DNA of 64,000 nt, from positions 186,001 through 250,000 of the forward strand of contig BGZK01000761.1 in assembly GCA_005406025.1 (NCBI GenBank). The letters run 5' to 3'. The notes beneath the pieces are model-generated. The model did no database searches. It had not been told where the DNA came from and worked only from the letters and a program-made list of their open reading frames with translations. Each line of letters starts with the position of its first letter. Positions within the stretch are counted from its first letter, which is position 1. The position numbers were made by a program, and so were the translations under genes. This DNA is from Eumeta japonica (lineage: Eukaryota > Arthropoda > Insecta > Lepidoptera > Psychidae). This document shows positions 47,576-58,380 of the stretch, one piece after another.

Positions 47576-50500
47576 CACCATTTCAATGTGGAACCCTTAA
47601 AGTTGGCTTGAAATCGGTCATCTGCTTGGACGCTACGAAGCCACAACAGACAAGCAACACACAAATATCTGTAGGCGTCAAACTTAAACAACACTATTTT
47701 GACCATCAGGTATTTAGAATAGCAGCAACATCAAATATTCATAAGTTTGGATCTATAAATATTTTTTGTACAAGTATTTGATTTTAGAACATTTGGTCGT
47801 ATATAAATATGTACTACTAATTAAAATAAATATTTTATTTAATACTACATACTTACCTATGGAAATAAAAATCACAAGCAAACAACCATTTCAATCTGAG
47901 TGGAAAACCAAATTTCAGCAATGATGCTATCCCACTGCAAATCAGTTATTTCTATTTGTAATACTAGAGTTTCTATATCAATGTTAAAAAAATTGAAAAA
48001 ACCGTGAAACCTATTATTTGCAATTAATTGCACAAAGGAGAATCAAAATTGGTTTTAAAGAATGCAAACAAAGTGAATTCACTGTCCATACCCTGCACCA
48101 TATTAGTCGCAAGAAGGCTTAATACAAATCTTTATTTCAGCATGATAAGCTAGGTCTTGCTCCTAGAATGTAGCCAGGGCTAGGCTCTCGGGAACTTAGG
48201 TATGTAAAGAATTATTGAAACTGTTAATCTAACAAGTTTAGTGATCCAGAGTCCTAAAGAATTTAAAAGAAAATATGAAATTTATATATTACATTATCAA
48301 TTCGAAGTAAAAACTGTCAAATGTTTTAAGTTATCATTGTGAATTTTTTTGCTTATTTTCTATTTTTGTCATTTACATCATATAAGAAATATATTTTGAT
48401 AGTTTACTATCAATAGAAATTATTCAATATTAATCTAATGCTAAAGCATCCATAAGTGGATTCCTAAGCGAGTAAAGCTTTGCAAACATCTTCAAAAAAA
48501 AAACATTGTTTATTCTGTTGTTCGAACATAAAAGTGGACTTAAGTAAGTTTATAAATACCAAAGCTTCAATACATAAAAATTGTAATTTATCACAAAATC
48601 AAACTATCCAAACATCTATGCTAAAAGGTTTTAAAGAATTCCATTACATTTGGCATGCAGAACGCACATCAGCCACAATGGATATTAACCCGATCATATT
48701 AAGTAGGTGGTATTGACTTCCATAGAAGTTATTATTATTCAATGTATGTTACTTACTTTTATGTTAATGTAAATAAAGACTGGTAGTAGTTATAAATTAA
48801 TTATTAAATAAGGATTATCAAAAATTATTATTTCACCAAAAGGTCAATAATATTTTCATATTTGTCTAACTCATCTGTCACAAACATTTTATTTCTGAGA
48901 TATCTACAAAATATAGTTTTTCTAACATAGTACAATAGCTGTCCAAAGTACAATAATTTTGTCTAAAGGCAAAGTGCAGTTAAGCAGGAGTTTTCAGAGC
49001 TATAGATAATCATAACAATAGTATAAAGGAACATATTTTGAAAGTACTTACAAAGCATTAAAAAAAAAAATAAACAGTATACTTCTTATTTATTCATAAA
49101 TGTGCTTACATAAATTTAATTCTAGCTCATATCTATGAATTGTTCACCCACAGAAATCTTCTATTTCATAGATTCCGATATGTTAAACAAAATAGTAATT
49201 AGAAATTTCCAAAAGAAAAATTTTTTTTTAGAATTGATCCACTTATAATTGTAATCTAAAACAAATTAAGCTGCACCTCAAATGTACTTACATAATTCTT
49301 AAACACCCTCTTTTATTAAAAAAATTAATTATTCATTCTACTTACTACTTATTTGTCCAACCACTAAAGCAAATATTAAACAAAATACTGCACCAAGGAA
49401 CACATATCATGACAATGGGCGAGATCAAAATAATTCTGATTCAATGTAATGGAGATAAATATAAAACCAGAAATTATAAGAGATTGGTTACTCATCTTTA
49501 TCGTATGCTCTTATCATAATGGGAAGAACTCATCATAATACATATACCTATATGCAGTATCTAAAAGAGCGAGCTAGACTTCAACTAATTTTTCCATATT
49601 CAACTATTCAATATATAGTGTACCTATATTATAAAACAGCTACTAGATAATATAAATATTAAATTTGGAAAAACATCTATGTATTAGTGGAAAGTAGTCT
49701 AAAGTTTTTAAGTTCCTTTACAACACAACTTTATATATGAAATTCTACATAACCAGGAAGTAAATATTAAATATGTTCACATCATTAAACAAATAATTAA
49801 ATTTCAACATTACAGTAAAAATACAGTAGACAAGAAAGGGGACAAAGATCAGAAAAAACATAAACAAGATAACACAATTCTCATAGTTATTTTAAACCAT
49901 TTTATGAATTGGGAATTAATGTACACAGGTAAAAGAAGTTAAATAACCTTATATTTACCTACAATCTTGTTGTGTTTGTGAAGGATTTAATTATTCATTA
50001 ATGCTACAAAATGAAAAACCAATGTAAATCTTTTGAAAACAAATAAACGTATCTAATATCTCAAAAACAAGAAAAAACGTCCATTCTGAAAGCTGAGCAC
50101 TTACATAAAAAAATATTTGCCCTATTTCTAACATCTCTAAAAGAAAGAGAAACAATGGCTGGTTCTTAAAATAAATAATGAAGAACAGACCACAATCTAT
50201 CTCAGCATAATAGAAAGTTCGTGTTCTCCGTATATTTACATAATGTAGATGCTAATAGTATTTATCCAAATGAAATACCTATGCATATAATCTCGAGAAA
50301 TAAAATGAATCATGACTAAAAAGTTTGACAGCTATCATGATTGGTTCCACATCAGGAGAGCAACAGCAGCCATGAATGTAACCTGATAAGTGAAAAAGCC
50401 AAATAAACAGAGATGGACTGATCTACAGCCATCTAATATTTACACACAATGAAAGCTTTAGTTAGCAAAGTTGTGGATATCCTAAAAATTTTAGCTTGAT

Positions 50501-50721
50501 AATTATTGGAAAAAAGCTGTTATGACTTTCAAGACTTCTACGACATTGCCAATTCTATTTTTATGGTCTCTGTTTACTTGAACAAGGGGCATCATCAAAC
50601 GTAAAAATGTACATCAAAAAATAAAGAATATAAAAGATGGAAAAACAAGTGCAAATTGGACTTGGACACTGAGGGTTCTATATTACAATACCAATATCTT
50701 TGTGTTAAATACTTATAAACA

Positions 50722-51008
50722 GTTTTAAAAAAACTAAAAAACATGCTTTTAAAGTACATTAAACTAAAAAGTGAAAAATAATCCTTAATATGAACTCAAA
50801 AAAATAATGACCAATGACGAAAAATACTAGTATTATTGTGGAAAAAGCATGGGTTGCTCTACACACGAAAAATGTGGCACAAAGCCATGCTTTTTCCACG
50901 ATAATACTAGTATTTTCATCATTGTTCATTATTTTTGAGTTCATATTAAGGATTATTTTTACTTTTAGTTTAATGTACATTTAAAAGCGTGTTTTTAGTT
51001 TTTAAACT
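50722..51008. mobile_element. long foldback element
   Basis: Arms of about 125 bp (50722-50852 and 50886-51008) are near-perfect inverted copies, for example aatccttaatatgaactcaa against ttgagttcatattaaggatt, and catgctttttccac against its complement. The spacer is about 33 bp. A transcript would form a long hairpin. Probably a foldback MITE; an open frame at 50980-50759 is just the palindrome. Confidence 0.8.
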
Positions 51009-51096
51009 ATATTTATTTTACTTTTAGTTTGGTTGATTGGTAAAATTTGTAATTTGTAACAATACAACAATATTTGAATTATTAATAATATGATGA

Positions 51097-51142
51097 CTGT
51101 TACTAAATTCTATTACAAAACAGTAATAGAATTTAGTAACAG
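51097..51142. repeat. perfect 20-bp inverted repeat, 6-base loop
   Basis: ctgttactaaattctattac, loop aaaaca, then its exact complement gtaatagaatttagtaacag. Confidence 0.85.
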
Positions 51143-51187
51143 TAATAAGCCACCTACTCTCACGCAGACGATACGTGACGAAATTAT

Positions 51188-51520
51188 TTGATCCTGGCGA
51201 TCCTGATCAGGATAAGAGGATAAACTTATCAAATTATTGTATTGTCATTGCTCCTTGATAAGTATGCAAAGTTTCAAATTAATCAGACTTCTTAAAATTG
51301 GTGAAAATTAAGCTCAAAAATTCTGTTACATACATATACATACAACCCAAAATTATATTAATCCTGGCGGTCCTAATAAGGATAATGGGAAACTGTTATC
51401 AAATTATTGTATTGTCATCGGTCATTGAGATGTGCAAAGTTTCAAGTTGATCAGATTTCTAGAAACCGGTGAAAATTAAGCTCAAAGATTCCGTTACATA
51501 GTTACATACATACATACAAA
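51188..51520. repeat. tandem duplicate of a 160-170 bp unit
   Basis: Copy 1 (51188-51345) and copy 2 (51359-51520) share tcaaattattgtattgtcat, gtgcaaagtttcaa, and ggtgaaaattaagctcaaa followed by a ttctgttacata/ttccgttacata block. Unit not recognised by name. Confidence 0.6.
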
Positions 51521-52019
51521 CGTACAGCCCAAGCTTAAAAAAGCGTGTTAAAAAGAAACTATTTTCATTCATTCATTCATTTGTGGATTCTTAATATAAG
51601 CTACACTCACACATTTTTATTTATTTTCCTTAAGTTTGCACTATGATCATGCTAAGTTTGATGCTTGTTTATATTACTATTATTAGTACTATATATTACT
51701 AGTACTATGATAAAGTAAAAATTAAAATAATAATATACCCTAAGTATACACTCACATACTTAGTGAGAGTTTGTGAAACATACCCTAACAATGTGAACTA
51801 CTTATAACACTTCTTATAGGTTTTCTTGAAATTTATAATTAAAGAACTACTTCTTGTATTTCTTTTCAATATTTACTAAGAGCTTTCATTCAGAATGTTG
51901 TGTGGTACAGTTTGAAAACCTTTTCTTTTTAATTTTATAGAAGTCACTTTTAGGGAAAAATGCCTTTATTTAAGTTACATATATTATGTATGCACAGAAA
52001 CATATGTATACCAAATGTC

Positions 52020-52136
52020 AACTTAATCGGTCCAGTAGATTCAGAGAAAATTGGCTGTGACAGATGGACAGACACAGACGCACAAATGATTCTCTAAGGG
52101 TTCCGATTTTTCATTTTGAGGTACAGAATCCTAAAA
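52020..52136. repeat. diverged copy of the common lepidopteran repeat, 3' part
   Basis: Contains gacagatggacagacacaga, ctaagggttccgatttttca and ggtacagaatcctaaaa. Confidence 0.55.
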
Positions 52137-53181
52137 ATTGCTATTTATGGCATAATTCACAGTAATTTTCCTAGAATGTACCTGGCATCAAAGATGAAAA
52201 AGCCAAGAAATTTATATATATTATTAAGTATAATAACATATCAGATAATAAAGAATTATTTTTAATAATTATGTTTAACCGTCCCTCCATACTACCTATC
52301 CAAGACGCCGGCAATGTACTGGTGACTCTTTTGGGGTTGTAACCATGGGCCACAATGACAATTTACTCTCTGATGGTTCACAAGCACATTTACCCCACAA
52401 AACTGATATACAAACTCCTACCCACTAGAACCATTTAAAATTAAATTATTTTTGCAACTTAAGTTACTAGTTTGCCTAATATGTTCATATGTATTACTTA
52501 GTCTATATAGTTAAATGACATTTGGAATTTTTCACTGAATTTTAATCTATCATTGTCCAAAATGTGAATTGTTAATATGCCAATCTAGTATCTAGTCAAT
52601 CAGTTATGCTCACCACATACACTACAGCTAAATCTGTTTGGTAAGTCTTCATTTTTTTATTAATTTATTTCACTATTTTCTTAAACAGATAAATGTCAAA
52701 GAACGCATATTACTGCTGTATCTAAAAAAAACTGAAGTCACTGTTCATAAAAATCAAACAGCACTATGTAAAAGCAATGCAATTTTAAGTTTTATTAAAA
52801 CTTATAGGGTCATTTATTTTTGTTATCACATTCCTATTATTTTTAAAAAAGCATAATCTTAAAAAAATTATAAACAAGCATTTTGTTCAAGCATCATTGG
52901 AACTTACTACTCTGGCACATTAAATCGGACACTTTAATAATGAGCTGCTACTTAGAATTCTGTTGCTTATATTCCTAACCTATAACAAGAATAATAGTTC
53001 TAAGCCTACGAAAACTTCTACCAGAAGACAAAACACAACAAATTATTTATCAAATATTTAATTTAAAATATATACTTTGTTCTTTACAACAAATTCTTTC
53101 AGTATTTCGTGTTTACACAATAAAGTTGCTGTTTGGGCTTCAAATACAAATAACTCACAAACTATAAAAAAACCTGAAATG

Positions 53182-54081
53182 TCAAGAGTCTAAATAGCCA
53201 GGCAATGAAAATAAGTTGGAACCTTTAAATTCTATCACGTCCTCGGGACATTCCTTTAGTTGCCTTATTAATGTTTGTTTGCTGAGTTGTAGTTCAAAAT
53301 TATGTTCTTTTGTCAACATTTTCATTTTATCAATAATTTTCTTTCTATATGAAATACCCATGTCATCATTTTGCAAAAGTTTTGATAAAGACACTATATC
53401 ATCGGGCAAAGAATCTGATTCCTCTTGTTCGATTTTAAGATCTTCGGTAGAGTGATCTTTCATTTTCTCACACTTGCCACCAATTTTAATATAGTTTTCA
53501 CGATAATTTTTCAATTTTTTCAAACAAATATGATTGGCCTTTCTAGGTGACAATTGTACTTGTTCCCCATAATCGTCAAAAACTATCTTCTTCTTCATGT
53601 GACAAGTGCATGGAGTTTCAATTTCTGTATTGTCATTACACTGATTAATTTTTAATTTTCTTTTTCGCTTTTCAGTGTCACTCTCATTTCCTGCACTAGT
53701 GTGTGAAGTTTCACCATCATCAAGATTTAGTAAATGACCGTATTTGCTTTCTATCTTTTTTAAAATTCTTTTGCATTTTCTATAAACCGTTGCAAGTTCT
53801 TCAAGGTCACTTTTTGTTATTTCACTGGAGGATTCTTCATTAAAACATAAGACAGATTCCTGAGAAGACATTTGTGATTCACATAACTCCTTATTTCTCT
53901 TTTTTTCGACACTGTGCTCAGTATGATTCGATATTTCAGAAACGTGTTTCTCACTTTCATCTGAAGCGGCCACTTCCCGTATGTGATTTTTCATCATGAC
54001 ATACTTGTTAGGGATTAGGAGAGCCGGTTTTTTAATAACTGGTACTTCGATGGGCGCTTCAAAATCTTCGTGAATAACCAT
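53182..54081 (-). CDS. unrecognised charged 299-residue protein
   Basis: An intronless open frame of 300 codons including stop, beginning MVIHEDFEAPIEVPVIKKP. The start used is the first true ATG (54081); 'tgtgcag' directly before it could instead be a splice acceptor, so a 5' exon is not excluded. The protein is rich in Lys, Glu and Ser with no signal peptide or membrane segment. It has a likely helical block (LEELATVYRKCKRILKKIES), a Lys/Arg cluster (EKRKRKLKI) that would suit nuclear import, a CTCHMKKK patch and a short C-terminal motif (LFSLPGYLDS). I recognise no family. A DRE-type site about 240 bp upstream and the neighbouring PINX1 suggest a housekeeping or cell-cycle nuclear role; that is inference only. 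Confidence 0.75.
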   Translation of the reverse strand: MVIHEDFEAPIEVPVIKKPALLIPNKYVMMKNHIREVAASDESEKHVSEISNHTEHSVEKKRNKELCESQMSSQESVLCFNEESSSEITKSDLEELATVYRKCKRILKKIESKYGHLLNLDDGETSHTSAGNESDTEKRKRKLKINQCNDNTEIETPCTCHMKKKIVFDDYGEQVQLSPRKANHICLKKLKNYRENYIKIGGKCEKMKDHSTEDLKIEQEESDSLPDDIVSLSKLLQNDDMGISYRKKIIDKMKMLTKEHNFELQLSKQTLIRQLKECPEDVIEFKGSNLFSLPGYLDS

Positions 54082-54311
54082 ACTGCACAAGAACTTATAC
54101 TTGAATAAATATGGTCAATTCAAACAAATATATGAAGTATAATTACTTACTAAGCCGAAATATTAAAACATATTCAAAACAAATACAAAATCATTTTTAA
54201 AAACCAAGAAACACAAGCATGCAACTAGCCTGTGAGAAATCAACACCACTCAATATTCAACGATGATAGCAAGCAATAATGCCACGAAGTGTTGTATCTC
54301 TTTAACTACAT

Positions 54312-54327
54312 AATCGATATATCGATA
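54312..54327. promoter_or_regulatory. DRE-like site (TATCGATA)
   Basis: The palindromic TATCGATA at 54320-54327, overlapped by aatcgata at 54312, is the DREF-binding motif of insect housekeeping and replication promoters. It lies about 240 bp upstream of the ATG at 54081. More atcgat motifs occur near 54800. Confidence 0.6.
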
Positions 54328-55617
54328 GTCATAATCGAGTTTTGCAAAAACAAAGCATGATTTAGACGACAATGCTTACAATGACTACTTGATTGAATAC
54401 ATACAATAATACTTATCAAGATCAATTTTAAAGTCAAACACAAACTCGGATTACAACACTAAGAAAAATGCACCAAACACCTATTCCAGAAATATCAATA
54501 TTGTAACAAATTTTTGTGTCTATAAACATTGAAATTCTCATTAGTAAATATAATATACATAATCTATTTATAAATAATCAGTCATTTAAGATGTAAAACA
54601 ATTCTTTCTTTTAGACTTTTTTATTACATACATAAAGAATGTAGGCATGAAAAAAATTTTTTGTTTTAATATGTAAGTGATATTTAAAAGAATATAATAA
54701 ACAGTACGTTAACAATTTAACTTGCAAATATGTTAGAAAAACAAAATAGGTAAAATAGTTCAAAATCGAAATTATTTAAGTATCGAACAGAAAAAATAAT
54801 ATCGATGGCAACATCGATGCCAACACTAACAAGAGTCAACCTTCAATGAGTTAAAATTGAACGCGACATATTTGACAACTATGTGCGAATTCTAAGTTAT
54901 TTCCAGTTTACTAAAGATATGTATTAAAATTTTAGATCATGGTAACGATTTATCATCAATTACGTTATGTTCTATATCATAACTTAATTTGTAATTTTAA
55001 TAATAATTTCGAACTTTAGAATATGCTTATTATATTTACATTGATTTTTATTAGATATAATTAATTTTAAATTATTAACTAAAATATTCAACGTTCATCT
55101 ATCAAATAGTTTTTAATGTATTACATATTCAAGTGATTGAATACTATGTAGGAATGAAAATAGTAATAATTCATGAAACTGGACTGGGTGAATTTAACAA
55201 AAGTTAATATAACTCAAAATCAAATCACTCACTCAGTCTTCAAAGACCACATTAAGTTGTCACACACGAAAATTGTCACCACATTAATGATTGAGATCTA
55301 AGCCCTTTTAATTGAAATAAAAAAATATAGGAGAATATGCTTCAGCAGTGAGGTAATTAAATTCTGAGACATAAATAAATAAAATTATTTAATAATCTCA
55401 TAACTTATTATGGAATTAAACATTACTTCCTATGCACTGTTATATAAAAAATAAAACTTGAGTAATTAGAGAACATTAAATTCCAGAGACAAGAATTTTT
55501 AGACTTGGTAAAAATTTATAGTAGCATGAGTGTATGAAACAATTGATAAAACCGAGCCAGATTATTAAATATAACACTCATATTAAACAACATATAAAAC
55601 AGGTACATATAAACATA
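54328..55617. other. intergenic, AT-rich
   Basis: Between the two tandem minus-strand genes. It contains two atcgat motifs (near 54803 and 54817) and otherwise no recognised feature; it must hold the 3' UTR of PINX1. Confidence 0.5.
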
Positions 55618-56408
55618 TTATTCAGTATTACCACTAAATTTTCTCTTTTTAGAATGTAACACTGGACTCTCAGATTCTGGAGAAATTTTATTTTTTTTCT
55701 TTTTCTTCGTTTTTATTTTCTCTACCAACTCAGAAAAAACCAAATCGCTACTTTTTACTTTCGCTTTTGACTTTTCTATTTTATTTTGTTTGTATTCTGT
55801 TTTATACGAATTTATCTGCATTAACTCATTCTGCTCATCTTCAACATTATGTGAATTTAACTGACAAATTAAATTCTTCTTCTTAGTTTTTTTCCCTTTT
55901 TTTTTAATTTCTTCCTGATTTGTCTTATTTTGTGCCTTAATTTTACCATCTGCACAATCAATTTTATCAGAATCTATACTTGTGACATTATAAAAACTAT
56001 ATGGCTGATGGCATGGTTCGTATTTCTCATTTTCATAGGTAATACTGCTAGTCCCGGAGAATCCTTGAAATGCAAAATCCTTCTTATCGTCGTCTTTGTC
56101 CTGTAATGGTACATTTTCATTTCCTAACATAGACTTTATAGTAGTCATTTTATTTTTGAAGTATTCTTCCATACTACCTTTTTCTGTAAAAACTTGATTG
56201 GTAACTTTAATTTTTTCTTTTGTACATTTTTGTTCACCATCTTCTTTTTTTAATGTCTTTTTTCCAAATATACATGCTAAATCTTTTTCACTGTAGCGAG
56301 AGAGATCCTTACCTCTGGTAAATTTGTGATAATGAACTCTCGCTTTACTTTTCTTAGATTTTAATTCAAGTGAAACTCCACTGTGTAATGTTTCTTTACT
56401 ATCTGAAC
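55618..56408 (-). CDS. PINX1: PINX1, exon 2 (TID-like motif, Lys-rich tail)
   Basis: Second exon, acceptor 'actttcag', ending at a stop at 55618. It starts [20 protein letters not shown] and soon carries [20 protein letters not shown] then DLACIFGKK, which matches the conserved RxHYxKFTxGKDLS...DLxCIFGK motif of PINX1, followed by [16 protein letters not shown] (PINX1: IQEYFxxRMxxLK). The tail is Lys-rich with nucleolar-type clusters ([10 protein letters not shown] and [14 protein letters not shown]). PINX1 is a nucleolar protein that inhibits telomerase and supports rRNA/snoRNA maturation (yeast Gno1/Pxr1); lepidopteran telomere biology is unusual, so the ribosome role may dominate here. Whole protein about 356 residues (human 328). 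Confidence 0.93.
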
Positions 56409-56584
56409 CTGAAAGTATACATTATATAATAATACATCTTACAAATAATATACAATAGCAAATTATCAAGCTATTATTATCAATATTCATGCTGAGATAC
56501 TAGATGTAGATATCCTAAAATTAAAAAAACTACAACATAAATGAGATATGCGATAACTTGTAGATTATAAAGTAAAAGGCATAC

Positions 56585-56864
56585 CGTTGGATAATTCTGC
56601 CAGTAATGAATTAAAATCATCCTCGTGTTTAGTCCATTGATCATTTCTGTCTTCGTAACCCAAACCTTTTTCATCATTTTTATAACGGGCTATAACATGT
56701 TCAACAATTCCATCTTCTTTAACACCTAACCCTTTCCCGGTACTCCAACCCATTTTCTCCAGCATTCTCTGACCAAACTTCGTATTATCATTACTCCAAG
56801 CATTGTTTTTAGCACGAAGATTTATTATTTTTTGTTTACGACGAGGTTCTGCTAACATAGACAT
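56585..56864 (-). CDS. PINX1: PINX1, exon 1 (G-patch)
   Basis: First exon: starts MSMLAEPRRKQK, nearly identical to the N-terminus of other PINX1 proteins, so the start is firm. It holds the G-patch: WSNDNTKFGQRMLEKMGWST, GKGLG, then KNDEKGLGY; ends DDFNSLLAELSN. G-patches activate DEAH helicases (Prp43/DHX15 for Gno1). Donor AACG|GTATGC, one base left over, completed by exon 2 to Gly; the intron is 176 bp. Confidence 0.95.
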
Positions 56865-56984
56865 CTATCTAATATTAAATTTCGTAACTTAATAAAAATA
56901 TCTTGTTATAACCTCCCAGTTACATTACATACCAGACCATAAGATTGTGGTAATTCTATTATGAACAACTTCACAACGATCGAA

Positions 56985-57000
56985 TGCCAAAATGGCCGCT
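56985..57000. promoter_or_regulatory. YY1/Pho-like motif upstream of PINX1
   Basis: aaaatggccgct about 125 bp upstream of the PINX1 ATG resembles the ATGGC(C/G)GC element common in TATA-less housekeeping promoters. Also present at 62639-62649 (atggcggccat). Confidence 0.4.
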
Positions 57001-58195
57001 AAATGACTATAGTGTTGTACATTGCATGATAAATCGGATCTATAACCGTTACTAGTAAATCGATTTGAGACCACATTTACTTTTACCTTTTATTATTTAA
57101 ATAAAATATGCAAGCAATGATTGTATAAGCTGTTTGAAAACATTGATTATTTTAAATAAGTATAAACTTGAAGCAATATAGAATTACTATTTAATATACA
57201 ATTCCGCAGGCAAAACTTGATTAATTAATCATATTGTAATAAATATTAGAATGGGTAATTACTTCTTTTTAATACATCATTTGGTATTGTTAAACAAAAG
57301 CTTCACGTTAACTTTACGATGCTACTGAATCGATTATTGAAATCGGTGTAGCATCCCTAGCGCATCCATATAACATGAAGTTCGTTCGTAATGCTCGGCT
57401 CACGATTTATGATTGTAGGTTGTACTTTTCACTTTGAATGAGGTACTTCGAATTCTTTGTGGATTCTTTGGACTGAGATGGAGAGAGTTTTTTCACACCC
57501 ATCTAGCTTTTACATCTTTTAAAAACATAAATTGCAGAAATTCTGTCGAAATAATTATGACACAATTTCTGTGTTTATGTATAATTTATAAACGTTAATT
57601 GTATATTATATTATTAATCACTAGAAAAATATTTTATAATTCGATAAATTTGCCCAAAATGTATATAAAATTCATGATTTAATTAATGCTTTAAACATTT
57701 TACAAAAATATTTTTGAATAAACAAATTTTATCACTGAAAGAAAAAAGATTTTTTGTGATACCTAGTGTTAATTACAATAAAATAAAAATGTTAAGGAAA
57801 AGAGGGGAAACAGTCCACCATTTTGCAGGTTAATTTTTCAATATATCCTGAAATAATACCCCTAAACATAAAAGTCATAGAACGATATCGTAGTGCATAA
57901 GTAAATGGATTACGTATATATTGTTGTATGTTCATATTTTATGTATTGCGATCGGTATGCGTATCGGATATACGCCCCTGACTGGGCAGCTGTTCTGTTA
58001 GATAAAATGTAATCTGAGCAACAGCAAAATGAATCATTGAACAGAAAATTACATTGAAACTTTTTCATGACGTCGCAGTTATTTTTTTATCCGATATGAT
58101 TAAAAGAACATCAGTGCAATACAACAACAACGACAAAAACATGTTTATTTCTATTAAAACAAACGACATTTAAGTTGAACGATTGCTATAATTTC
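57001..58195. other. intergenic, AT-rich
   Basis: No open frame, named repeat or splice-like exon seen. Confidence 0.5.
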
Positions 58196-58380
58196 GTAGT
58201 TATCGTCAATAGCTGGTGCGGTGGGAGCACGCGTTAAACGCGTATAGCATCAACGATGGGCTCGTGATGGCCCGGCGATTGTCTTTTTCTCGTCACGGCC
58301 TGTGGCTCTCTGGGAATTTTAGGAGTGGTCGTCACTCGCCCTCGAACAAATCGACCGCCATTAAACAGATTTAGTTACAG
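58196..58380. other. GC-rich island, open on both strands
   Basis: Minus-strand frame 58374-58234 reads NGGRFVRGRVTTTPKIPREP then QAVTRKRQSPGHHEPIVDAI and stops; plus-strand ATG frame (MARRLSFSRHGLWLSGN) is open for 38 codons. It includes acgcgttaaacgcgt (58229-58243), two inverted ACGCGT sites. It may be an exon, a promoter or a conserved non-coding element; no splice site ties it to a gene. Confidence 0.35.

Noticed and set aside
48480..48716. 78-codon plus-strand frame with several Cys
   Set aside because: AT-rich codons, no family resemblance, no promoter or splice context; likely chance.
50759..50980. 73-codon minus-strand frame
   Set aside because: It lies across the two arms of a palindrome; the frame is a by-product of the inverted repeat.
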